In this document: one piece after another, positions 10,426-21,242 of the stretch
Layout: each line of letters opens with the position of its first letter
How positions within the stretch are numbered: position 1 is the stretch's first letter
NCBI GenBank assembly: GCA_024663395.1
Contig: JANFAH010000003.1
Span: forward strand, 3,162,001-3,226,000
Source of the DNA: Pisolithus tinctorius
Lineage: Eukaryota > Basidiomycota > Agaricomycetes > Boletales > Pisolithaceae
Direction of reading: 5' to 3'
Length of the DNA stretch: 64,000 nt
Notes under the pieces: model-generated
Databases searched by the model: none
What the model was told of the DNA's origin: nothing
The model's input: the letters and a program-made list of their open reading frames with translations, nothing else
Position numbers and translations under genes: made by a program

Positions 10426-13400
10426 TCACAAGTTAGGAAATTCTTTTTCTATCCAGAGATTGGCCACCCATCAGATTATCATCAGGTTGGCGAATTGGAA
10501 TCATGGATGCGTGTCGCGGAGTTCATCGGGTAATATGTGACAACGGCTTGATCACGATATGTATCTTCAGAATACGGGAAGACCCCTCATTTTCCAGTGG
10601 CTTTGCTCTGGTACGGCTCTGTTTGACGCGGCAGTAGTTTTACCTCCCGCCAATGTGCAGAATCGTCGGGACCGTCCGTTAAAACTCGCGGATGTCGACG
10701 CGCCTACTTGACAGGTACCCTAGGTAGTGCTAAAAATCAGAATCCCAGGCTTTTGATGTGCCTAGACGCGTATTAATCGAACCTTAGCATGACCGGGGGT
10801 CCTTGTGTCCTGACCTCGTAACATGCGTCATGAACGTTGAATGGTCCATCCAGGGAGACGTATCTGCTACTGCCCTCGGACCCTTCCCCTGTGCGCTAGT
10901 CGGAGGTATTCGAAATACTTCCCGCTCTTGTCCAACGCAAAAGCTACACTTTGAGTCGGTAAGTCACTCCGCACATATCAAGGTATACCCATGATGGAAT
11001 CCAGGCGTACCTCGTCCGCCATCCCGCCAAAGAAAGTCGATGGATGATTTGGCCAGGTGTAGAGACGAAAGAACACTAGAATGACGATTACCCTTCTTGG
11101 AGCCACTTTCTGCAGCCCATTTTTGAATGCCTGTTGTGGTGAGACTAAACAGACCCCGTTGTAGGTCTCGATAGCCGGCAAAACGGCGTTTGTTTTTACT
11201 CAACAGCTCTAGCCATTTCGTTCCGGGTACGCAGCCTTCCGAAGGGGGTAGAATACAACCAAGTCATTTAGGGGCGTCTGGAAACGCCCACCTGGACAGC
11301 GAACAAATGAGAAGGGGAGGAGTAGCCAGGTCGACTAATTGGGAAGCGATGGCATCCGCGCCATGGCCCTTCAATGTGAACGCCTTAACGACTTCATTGA
11401 CCATACGAACGTCCTGGCTGCCCGTCATCATCCCTTGGAAGTTGCCAGCGCCATAGTAGTTGGTTGATCGCGGGTGGCTGTGTAAGACCGGGCTGGAGTC
11501 TACGGACACTCTCCCGCTACTGACAAATGCTCCGGTATCACTCATATTTTTCAAAGGGCGAACTGATACACGCACTTACACAGCGTGGTTCATGTAGGAA
11601 GTTGGTCGAGATTTGCTTGACTTTCCATAAACCCCGCCGCTGGCAACCTCGTTTCGAGTGCTTCAATGCGTACTCCGCATGTTCTCATTGACCGATTCAA
11701 CTGACACCGAATCATCGCCGTTGCAGCATGTCTGTCCGTCCGAAATACACTTGCTCTGAGAGGTACAGTCGTTTCGAGTGTGTTAAATGCGAAGGTTTCC
11801 TAGTTAAGCAAGTACGCAGTCAGGTGAGTGCACTAGGGGCGCTCAATCTCCTGGCAAATGTAGTGCTTGCCAGAGGGTTCCCCAGATTGGCAACAGTACC
11901 AGCCAGGCGCGGCCCTGTACTGCGATGGCGATTATCGGCAACGCACATACCGGACGAACGTTGCTCTACTTGCCTGGTTTCCGAGCGCAAGGGAGCTCGA
12001 AGATCGTTTCATAGACCTCACCAAGGATGTGGCCGACGCTCTATGACGGTGCGTGGAGCGATGCAATATGAGATACGCGACATGAAGTCCTCGTGGTTGT
12101 TTCTCGTCTCTGCTTCTCGCCAACCAGTCCGATCGCTATTGCGTGCAGAGTGCGCATTATATTCCAGAACATAATTTCGTCCGTCGTTCTCCCAACTTAA
12201 TGGGCCATGCAGCGATCACGAAAGCGCCGACTTTAATTCCGTTCGGTATTGCCTCGCAAGCAAGCCGCCGTCGCTCGTATTTTCAAAACGCGGCCTCCGT
12301 CAACTCATTATAAGGGGCTTTGACAACGGAATGTAGCTAGCCAGCACAACATCCAATGTCCCGAGGTTTGTCTTATTCTCGACATCCGCGATATCGAGGT
12401 GCTCAGTCCATCGTAGTAGACCCAATCGTCGCACTCAACAACTGTATGTCGGGGGACGTGCAGTTCGTTGACCACTGCTGACACCTTTCTTTCAGACTTG
12501 CAGTCCATCGGCCAGCTCACCGCCCTTAGCTGGAAAGACTCCAAGAGTGGCTCTCCCCATTCTCCAGTGTGGAGCTCTGTCTGCAAAAGTTGAGTCATCG
12601 TAGATTATAGTCACGATCACTAACATTATACAGTATACGGCCGCGAGTATGGGACAGGCACCGGTGCACAGAAACATATCGCACGAGGCGACGCAGCAGC
12701 GCAGACCCTGGAGGCGCTCAGAAATGAAGCCGGAGGTTGATAGTATAGCGGACTTGGCCCCTGTGTTGTCTGATCATTTCTCGCTCTTCTCCCTCATCTA
12801 TGCCCCATTCACTTTCTGTTAACAGCTTATTTATTTTGTTCTGTGCTTGTTGCAAAAACACCCTTCGTCGTGTTGTATATGACTTGTCTTTCGTACTATC
12901 ACTGTTCGATCGTTCCAATGAGAGCGTGAAAAGTCCGAGATCATCACAAGATTAATCAGAAACACGTTATTGGCAATCCAACATCTCTTCATGCAACGGC
13001 CTCTTATTCCTATTTCAGCCAGCTGTCCAAGTCGCCTTAATATGACACTTTTGTAGGAACCAGTTCACACCAAGCCAGTTCAGCCAACCACCACCGATTC
13101 ATTAAGCCGAGAAAATCATCTGGTGGATCTTGTATATTGACCTGCCACAATCGGACTCCGGTTTGACAGTCAGGGAGGGGGCTTAATCTTCGCGCCTACA
13201 ATAGACAGCATATTGTATTGTGATAAAGCAAGTTCAGGAACGTCTAGATAGCTATGCCTCTAGTCCTTCCAAAGTCCTTGCTGCGCAATGATGTGGCCGG
13301 TAAGCAATGAATGCTTTGTCCATGATAACCTTGAGGGTACCGTCAATTAGCTCGACCCAGCTACGACTTCGTCGTCGAAATCTTAGGTGGTGTTGGTACC

Positions 13401-14120
13401 GCGAGACTGTTCCCCATGACCCTGCCAAGTAGCAATATCTTGCGCAAGTTGTCAGAAGCTGATCTTCGTGAAGTCTAGTGGTGAGAAGTGCCGCTGAGTT
13501 TGAAATCCTTCTCTGCTCGGGACGCCTGAGTTTAAACATTGCCTCTGCCACAGAGATCGCCAGTCGAGTGACCAGCGCGACCAGCCATGTCTCGACGTTA
13601 TGCACCACACATCTTTGCTGGTCTATTGGGTGCGAGATTATCCCTTTGAGAACGTTGCTGTATGTTTGAGAGCGATACTTGGCAGGTATGGCAACTGGCA
13701 TATACATCTTCAAGCCGGTACTCGATCAAGTTGCTGTTGAAAAGTAAATATACAAGTTCCTATTGATTGGCCTGCCTGTCACACTAATGACTCTTGACCC
13801 ATAAGTAAGGAGGGACTAATACCCAACGATGGTACTGCCAAGTCTGCAGTCGGTGAAACTCCACCTCCCTCTTCAGCTCAACAGTCACTAGTGACCAAGT
13901 AGTGTCTCCAGTTTTTGGTCGCTTGGGCCTTGCACTGCGAACTGCGGGTCATTGACTTACCTCATGTACCTTACGAAAAGCCAACAAATAAACAGTTCTG
14001 GGGGTTCGGGTGGAACGGTGCTAACTACCCTCAGATCTATGTTACACGTCGGGCATCAACCCATATAGACACGCAGCAAGTGGTTGTTATCTTCTCTCCT
14101 CCCTTGCAAAAACACCCCCG
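10426..14120. other. Gene-poor region, 3.7 kb
   Basis: Several medium open frames are present (minus 11264-11575, minus 10964-11203, plus 11728-12174, minus 12308-12598, minus 12718-12918, minus 13252-13713). None carries a known domain, and I could not chain them with splice signals into a longer convincing gene. The 11264-11575 frame (104 codons, containing NEVVKAFTLKGHGADAIAS) looks most protein-like. No terminal inverted repeats, LTRs or transposase motifs were seen. The right end must include the 3' UTR of SAD1. Confidence 0.3.
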
Positions 14121-16154
14121 CTAACGATCGCCATTCGTTCTCACCGACACGCCATCGGTATCGGGGGCGCTCGCACTACGGCGTTCCCATATCTGGCGTA
14201 AGTAGGTGTCACCGTTAGTGTTCTTGATATTGAAAAATTGTATTCCAACCTGCAACACTGATTCGCCCAAAAAAATCATTTCCTTCCGCGTTTCTTCGAC
14301 AATTAGGTCTTGGATCTGGAACCACTTCTCGCCATCACCACCACCACCTCCAGCACGGAGATGAACTTTCCAGGTAGTATTCTCCTTATCACGCGTGGTG
14401 CCCGCAACGGATTCATGGGTAACGTTTGCGATCAGATCGTAGACGGTTGGTGGATGTGAAGGTGGTGCATCAAGGTCTGTCACCGTAGCGACATAATGTG
14501 GCGGTATCATTGGTTGCGGCGCGTCAGTAGAGCATGCCTGAAAGATCGACATCACTTACATTCGTGGAAATCAACGCCCCTAAGTGGAAACGTGACAATT
14601 GTATGGTTCTTCTCTTCCACAAATACGTTGTTTGTGAACCGTTTATAATGGAGAATGATGTAAGGCGGAAGCCGCTGGCACTTGTACCTGCGCAGTTGAC
14701 CAGCAGATTCCTGATGACGGTCGGAAGTTAGCACCACTGACAGAGGATCGTTCAGCCTACCTACCTGGGTCGTAACACCGTTGTACTTAGCGAGCACAGA
14801 GTAGATGCTGACTTGAGGAATGATATTCTTCTCGACCGCATCCTGGAAAAGGGGTGGCGGTGGAAGATCGATAGCTAAGAAGAGAAATGGTGACGTTGTC
14901 GACTTGATCTCTGATACGGAGTTTCAGGCCATTGTATGAATAGAACACTCAGAATTCAGACCTCTGTCAATATCAAATTTCGGTTTCTCATTTCCGCTAG
15001 CGTCCGGGCGAACTATGACTTGTTGTGTCTCCATACGCAGCTCCCCCTGGAACGTCGAATAGATTTTACCTATTTCGCTTATAGGGGTTAAACCTCATCG
15101 AGTGTGTGACACAACTCACTGGAATTCTTCTTTCTTGAGCCGCCCATTTCTTTGTGAAGGTGATTCAACAACCACCCCAAAAATTCCACAGGATCTCCTT
15201 GTTTTTCCAGCCTAAACTTCCCTCCACTAGCACGGTTGACTTCTTGGAGGAACTCGTGCGGACTAACTTGACTCTTGAAAAGCCGTGGGTTCCATATCTT
15301 TTTGGCAAGTGTTGCAAAACGCTTCAACAGCTCTGGTTCTTTTCCTTTGAAATTAGACAGAAGGAGGTGATCGCGTAACGGTGGGACGTGAAGTAATGAG
15401 TGTATGATGACGTTCATGTGGTCGTTGCGCTTGATGTTATTCAGACCAATATAGCCCGAAATGTAGGGTCTGTTGTTCAGATCGTAGGATGGTTTGAGTA
15501 AATGTGTAGGTGATGACAAACCCGATATCGACGCTGGTGTGAAGGTCGGGTTGAGTACGAATGAAATGTCCTCCAAGGAGGGGTCTGACACATGATAACC
15601 ATCTGGAAGTACATAGACCTGACAAGTAACCAGATTAGTGTGAGACACTTGTTTGCGCCAGAGTCATGCACCTTCGCCGTTTCAAGGTTGATGAATACGT
15701 GGTGGTCGTCGTGAATAGAGTGGGCGTAAGCATACGAGTTTCGCCCCCGTCCCTGAAAGTACTTTCCGCACACCAAGCAACCATATGTATTGATATTCGA
15801 CGTGGAAACAGAGCAGACCTTCTCGAAGTCGAAATCGAGCAAGGCTCTGTTAATCTGCAAATACGGTAAGAAGGGCAAACATAAAGTCTGGAATGGTTAG
15901 CGCACGGTATCAAGGTACAGGTCTGACGTCTTTGGCTCGTCTTTCGTGTTCCCCGGCCCCGTGCCATAAAGGTCCTCAAAATCGTCATTCACAGGAGCAT
16001 CGGGTATTGCATTTCCGTCAATGGGCCTGTGTTCATTTTCGCCACCGCCAATCGATCGAAATTGGCCTGGGCTGTCCTCCACTTTGGCTCGTTTAGCGGG
16101 CCGTTCGCCATCTACACTCGCTGCGTGTGCAAAAGACTGTGCAGAGTTCGGCAT
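14121..16154 (-). CDS. SAD1: Sad1/USP39, tri-snRNP ubiquitin-protease-like splicing factor
   Basis: Eight exons: 15906-16154, 15672-15854, 15120-15618, 14962-15069, 14765-14874, 14560-14710, 14250-14476 and 14121-14192. The coding length is 1599 nt, giving 532 residues. The start is the ATG at 16154, in front of an Ala/Lys-rich N-terminus; an upstream in-frame ATG at 16262 is less likely because it overlaps the promoter of RSM22. The zf-UBP finger is at about residues 85-150 (CLVCGKYFQGRGR, AYAHSIHDDHHVF). The USP-like fold follows (GYIGLNNIKRNDHMNVIIH; LLKRFATLAKKIW; PPYIILHYKRF; YDLIAN). In active proteases the box reads NxCxxN; here it is ND in place of NC, as in known USP39/Sad1 proteins, so the protein is expected to be catalytically dead. 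It acts in the nucleus, holding U4/U6.U5 tri-snRNP together. Confidence 0.96.
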
Positions 16155-16324
16155 TGTCGCTTTGTGTTTAGTGGACCAACGCCAAATCTCAGTGGTAGCC
16201 CGTAGGCAGTTGTCGGTAATTGGATTATGTAATCTATATCGCTTGACGTTGAACATCACCACGGTAAGCCTAGTAGTACTTCAGGTTCAAATGCAGACTG
16301 CACGACTGAAGCCGCCTAGTTGGT
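16155..16324. promoter_or_regulatory. Shared promoter between SAD1 (minus) and RSM22 (plus)
   Basis: Only 170 bp separates the two divergent start codons, so promoter elements and both 5' UTRs must overlap. No TATA box is evident. Confidence 0.6.
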
Positions 16325-18831
16325 ATGTTTTGCAGTCATTCGGGCTCCGTGCGTGTACTATCTCGTGTGGGACTCCAAAATGTCGCTACATTGTCATCGT
16401 CAGCGGTGTTGCGCTCAGCACAACCTAACCCCTCCGTGCCGTTGGATCCTACTTTGAAAACGCTGCTACAAGGTGTAGATTTGTCGGTGTCCGGTCACAA
16501 GAAGAGAACCGCAGGCAACGTCCACTCGAGAACGCTTCGTGAACTCGAACCATTTCAGGATGAACATGGAGATGTAGCATACCATGGCATGGACGACGAA
16601 CGAAGCGCGTTGGGCGAGTCTGTGCAGGGAAGAGAAGATAGAAAATCACCTGCTGCTCGATTTGGGAGCAACGGTATTGGGGCTGTTATCCTGCCTGCGG
16701 AGCTGCAGCGAGCCATTGTCTCACTCATTGATGGTACGCGTATGCACCCACAACCAACCACCCTTTAACATGGTTCCATCTTGGGGACAGATTCGGACAA
16801 GTCGCAGCTCCATAGTGATGCTAAGCGCCTCTTCTTAGATGAATTCGGAGCGAGAAGCAGCTGGGATGTAGCTTACGACGTGAAATACAAATCCCGGAAG
16901 CAGAGCTATCGGCATGCTACGCGTGATGCCACCGCATTTTCCTCTGTCATCCTTCCACTTCACTACTCTGCCATCTACGCAGTGTTCCATCATCTTAAAC
17001 ACAGGCTGGGACCGACGTGGAATGTACAAAGGGTGATCGATTGGGGTTCTGGGACAGGAAGCGGACTTTGGTATGGATCTGGGAGCGTGTATAGATCAGT
17101 GCTAACCAAGATGCTACGAAAATAGGGCAGCGTTGAATGCCTTCCGAAAAGATCCAACTTTTGAGGAAGCTGGTTCCCTTGTGTCTAACTCAAGCATTAC
17201 CTCCTACGTCGGTATTGACAAGCGCGAGGGTCTCGTTGGCATTGGGAAGCAATTACTTCAAAGTTCGGCCTTTGGTTCCTATTCCCGTCTGGAGCTAACT
17301 CGGATATAGGAGCGGGGTCGGGTTCACTAAGTGTGACTTGGCGAAAGGCATTTCATGAATCGGACCGTGTCGACCGTGCTGACGGCCAGAACACGGTTGC
17401 CCTTTCAGCGTTTATGCTCTCCTCGCTGCCATCACAGCTCTCCAAGAAGCAAATGGTCAAAGACATGTGGGAAAGTGGAGCACATACCATTGTACGTCCG
17501 ACGAATTTTGCACAAACATCTGTCTGCCTGCTTGCAGGGTTCTATTTCCTTTTCTTGTGGGTCTGTGACCATGACGGATACCAATTATTTTTTTAGATCC
17601 TGGTTGACTTCAACACCAAAGCCGGCTTTGAGAATATAGCAGAAGCAAGACAGCTCTTGCTCGACCTTGGGTGCAAAGATCTGCAGGATCCACGATCCCA
17701 ACATTTGTCTTTTCGTGGATCGCACGTTGTTGCGCCTGTAAGTTATTCTTCCCGAAGAGTAGCTCCATCATCTCATATCCAATATCCGGGAACAATTTGT
17801 TCCATCAGTGTCCGCACGATCGTCCCTGTCCCCTCTATCAGCCTGGTGCCTCCCGCCTTACATGCGGGTTTTCGCAGCGTTTACAGAGCCCTTCGTTCCT
17901 CCGACGCACCAAGCACGTGAAAGAGGGCTATGAGGACATAGGATATTCATACATTGTTGTGCAACGGGGTGCGCGGCCAGACATCGTTGCAGAACCTGTG
18001 GGGAGAGTCGGCGCAGTGGGAAAGGAAGCAATGGAACGTGCACACACTGCTAGGTTAAGGGAACTTAAACGGGCAGATGAACGTCAACACACCGCCCAAT
18101 CGGCGTCGACGGTTGACGTCGAGACCGAAAATCAGAAGTTGCAAGTCCAATCAGGCACTCTTCCTATGGGGCCTAACACCGCTGCACCTGTTTCCGGGCA
18201 GGCAAATGTAGCTGATGCCGATGCCATTGATGCTGCGACGACCACCAGTTTTCCTCATGGTGATGAGGACCTACCACCGAATCCGGTGCGAGCACAGATT
18301 TCGACGGCGGACCCCGAAGAGACATTGAGGCGTGAGGCATACAGATGGCCACGACTCGTGTTCCCTCCACTGAAGAAGAGCGGTCATATCATTATTGACG
18401 CGTGCACAGCAGAAGGTCTGTCATGATCATTGCCGTTATCACGGACTGTGCTTCCACGATTAGGATCTGACATATTAATTTGTGTGGGTTTTGTGGGTGC
18501 AGGGAAAATCATGCGCCTCACGATCCCGAGATCACAAGGAAAGCAAGCGTTTTATGATGCTCGAAAGTCATCCTGGGGTGACCTCTTTCCTCACCCGCCC
18601 AAAAATAAGCCCGTAGAACGGTTCCAGTCAGCGCAGTCTGGCCACGGAGATGGTCCAATGCGAGGGGATGACATAGGGAAGAGGGCGAAGAGTCGTGACA
18701 AGCAAAGGAAAGCGGAAGGAAGGAGCTATGAGGCAATAGACGCCAAAATTCGGGAAGAGAAGCGGAAAGCATCCAGGAAGGAGCTGGCTACTGAGAAAAG
18801 GCTTGCTGAAGACCTGGACATACCCTACTGA
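16325..18831 (+). CDS. RSM22: Mitochondrial small-ribosome assembly factor Rsm22 (METTL17 family)
   Basis: Seven exons: 16325-16733, 16791-17070, 17126-17262, 17310-17491, 17597-17737, 17809-18415 and 18503-18831. The coding length is 2085 nt, giving 694 residues. The N-terminus (SGSVRVLSRVGLQN, SSSAVLRSAQ) is basic and Ser-rich, as a mitochondrial presequence should be. The methyltransferase-like core has VIDWGSGTGSGLWA, YVGIDKREGL and MVKDMWESGAHTI. The cysteine motif CPHDRPCPL followed by LTCGFSQR matches the Fe-S cluster ligands known in this family. The C-terminus holds ARKSSWGDLFPHPPKNK and a Lys/Arg-rich helix. METTL17/Rsm22 binds the mitoribosomal small subunit during assembly. It forms a head-to-head pair with SAD1. 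Confidence 0.96.
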
Positions 18832-19064
18832 AGATTGCTCGTGTCTGCATTGCGACACTGCACACTCGGTCCTTTCTACTCTTCACTCACTTTTTAGTTT
18901 CATCACGACAAGTTTGCATCGTCACGGCGTTCCAGTGCTACTCAAGTATCTTAAGGCTGTTACGCTATGATTAGACCATTTCCCTTGCTTAGTTTATGAT
19001 ATTGAGGAAATTTCCAGCATCGAAAGTACAGCCAAGACCAGTGCTGCTGACCTCTGCGGGTTGA

Positions 19065-20340
19065 TCAAAGATCTCTTATTTGTATCCCCGGCCCTTGCGA
19101 AGAACTGAGGAGAATACGAGTGATAGCGTTCACTGTGCATTCTCGGTCAGTATTCCATATATAAAAACAGACAGAAATTGTCGGAAGGGAAGAAGACTTC
19201 GATGGCGAAGTTGTGGAAACAGTAAGAAGTGACTGAACCGCATTGCCCCGTTTGCTGGCAGATGGCTGTGTATAAGTTTCATAGTGAAGCAGACCTACCT
19301 GGTTTAATGCTCTTGCTCTTCGACTTGCCTTTCTCCGCCTTCGCGTCGGCTTCACCCTCACCGTCCTTCAAATTACCAGTTGCACGCTTCACGTTGGAAA
19401 CGAACAACTTGACGTTCTTCACTACGTCCTCGATAGGGAAATGCATCTATTTGCAATATTGAGCAGATATTAGTGACGCTCTGAATATACCTCAATGGAG
19501 GAAAGAACTAGCACACCTTGGCAATGGGCATACGGATGGTACCCGACTTATCCCCCCTCCACTCAGTGGTGCTGGACAGCCTTGAGATGTATCCCTCAAT
19601 GTCATCTGTCACCGTGCCGCGACGCTCAGATGGCATGAGCCCACGCGGACCCAATACACGGCCGAGTTTCGATGTGATGCCGCGGATAAGACTAGTGGTG
19701 CATAGCACTGTTGTGCAATTGTTGTGTTTACCCGCTGCGACCTAATTACACCGTTTGGCTGGAGGCCGTGTTTCGGAGAATGAAGTGATATCACGTACGC
19801 TCTCCACAAGCTCAAGGCCACCAACTGTGTGAGCACCAGCGCGCCGTGCCTCTTCCGCCTGCCGCCCCTCCGCAAAGACGAGGATGCGGGCTTCCTTCTT
19901 GGGTTTCGCCTCCCGTGGAAGATTTATCCGGCCAGTAGGGACTGGTGCACCACGCGACATGGCAGTCCTAATGGTTATTTCGTAAGTCGAATGAGGACGT
20001 GCAACCTCCACTGCCTGTCGAACTGGTTAGCAATGAACCAAAGGAGGTTGCAGGAACATACGCGAAGGACAGCGATAGCGTCCGAGAGTGTCATCTTTTC
20101 TTGTGCATATGCATTCTTTTCGCGTTTTTCTGCACGTTTCTTTGCTATCAGCGCAAGTTGTTTCTTCGTGAGCTTGGGTTTCTTTGTGGCAACCCTGGAA
20201 GCAAGTACTCCAGGCGTGGACGAGAAATGCCGCGAAGACAGCTCCAAGTTAATGGACCCCTTGTTGCTCAGTGGAGTGACTACGCAGGTTTGGTTAGCCA
20301 ACAAGTGCGTACATCGCCCACAGAGAAGTCTAAACGACAT
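19065..20340 (-). CDS. MRPL1: Mitochondrial ribosomal protein uL1m
   Basis: Five exons: 20062-20340, 19799-20014, 19517-19741, 19299-19446 and 19065-19132. The coding length is 936 nt, giving 311 residues. The N-terminus (MSFRLLCGRCTHLL...SSRHFSSTPGVLASR) is a presequence with the common HFSST cleavage context. The uL1 core has PREAKPKKEARILVFAEG, AHTVGGLELVESV, LGRVLGPRGLMPSERRGTV, GTIRMPIAK and the C-terminal SSSQGPGIQI. The last intron is 166 nt (19133-19298), longer than its neighbours; joining it directly restores the conserved KPVNAITR reading. uL1m forms the L1 stalk of the mitochondrial large subunit. It is divergent from the mL40 gene, with 190 bp between starts. Confidence 0.95.
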
Positions 20341-20530
20341 TGAAAAAGACTACAATGTTGCCAAGTCCTTGCGGCAGTGAACACAACTACACGGTAGAAA
20401 AGTCGGTTGTTTACGTAAGTAAACTACCTATTATAGTAATAACTACCCCTAATCCCTATATATGTCACCGTGAGAATCCGTCTTGAAGAGTTGGGTCTCA
20501 CTGCCACCGCGGTTTTGGCCTCCATCAACG
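20341..20530. promoter_or_regulatory. Shared promoter between uL1m (minus) and mL40 (plus)
   Basis: A 190 bp spacer lies between two divergent mitochondrial large-subunit protein genes. It includes an AT-rich block near 20420-20465. Co-regulation of the two products is a natural inference. Confidence 0.6.
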
Positions 20531-21085
20531 ATGAGCTTGTCTCGTGCGTCGCTGCCGTCGCGGATAGTCAAGACAGCTGCTCGCTACAGCACAGCACCGG
20601 ATGCCACAAATGCAACCAATGCCAAACGCGAAGTAATTCGCCGAATGCTCTACCCACCCAATGTACGGAACCGACCCTCACCAACGGGCTCCTGGCGTCC
20701 CAACGTCGGACATGCTCTCCAACGCGCTATTCCCTCTGCACAAGCCCACGAAACGATAGAGCGTGCTTGGAAGCTCTATCAACGCCATCTCCGCAAGAAA
20801 CGAGATGCCGAGCTCGAACGCAAGTTCGAGTGTATGCGCAAGGCAATGGCGGAACTGGAGGAAATCGACCCCATATTGTTCAGGGATGCAAATAAAACGG
20901 AGGATCCAAGGACAAGGAGTCCCGCTGAAATGGAGGCACTGAAAGACATCCCCTCTGCCGAGAGAAGAGCGATCGAGTCGCGCATAAGGGGATTGTTCCC
21001 TCGAGAGCTGAAGGTGCCCGCCGACACGCCATCGTCAGATGGCTGGCAGCATGAGTGGAGACCTTTCGACCGTCCTCTACACTAG
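20531..21085 (+). CDS. MRPL28: Mitochondrial ribosomal protein mL40
   Basis: Single exon, 184 residues. I chose the ATG at 20531 because the open frame upstream to 20483 has no earlier ATG and the peptide from 20531 (MSLSRASLPSRIVKTAARYST) is a good presequence. The mature part has REVIRRMLYPPNVRNRP, SAQAHETIERAWKLYQRHLR, a Lys/Glu-rich helix and the conserved end GLFPRELKVPADTPSSDGW with WRPFDRP. This matches the fungal MRPL28/mL40 family of the mitochondrial large subunit. It is one of the very few intronless genes in the window. Confidence 0.88.
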   Translation: MSLSRASLPSRIVKTAARYSTAPDATNATNAKREVIRRMLYPPNVRNRPSPTGSWRPNVGHALQRAIPSAQAHETIERAWKLYQRHLRKKRDAELERKFECMRKAMAELEEIDPILFRDANKTEDPRTRSPAEMEALKDIPSAERRAIESRIRGLFPRELKVPADTPSSDGWQHEWRPFDRPLH

Positions 21086-21242
21086 TTCCGTGAGTATTTT
21101 TCGGTGGGTACATACTCTAAGGCTGATTTCACATGTTCATTTGGCCCACGGCCAGTTGGACAACCAGCCTGTGTTTTTGTTCCCGGTGGAAACAGGTCCT
21201 TAAGAATGGATCTCACGACCCTCAAAGATACCTGCAAGCTAC

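Noticed and set aside
20483..20530. N-terminal extension of mL40
   Set aside because: The extension has no ATG; the first ATG at 20531 gives a good mitochondrial presequence.
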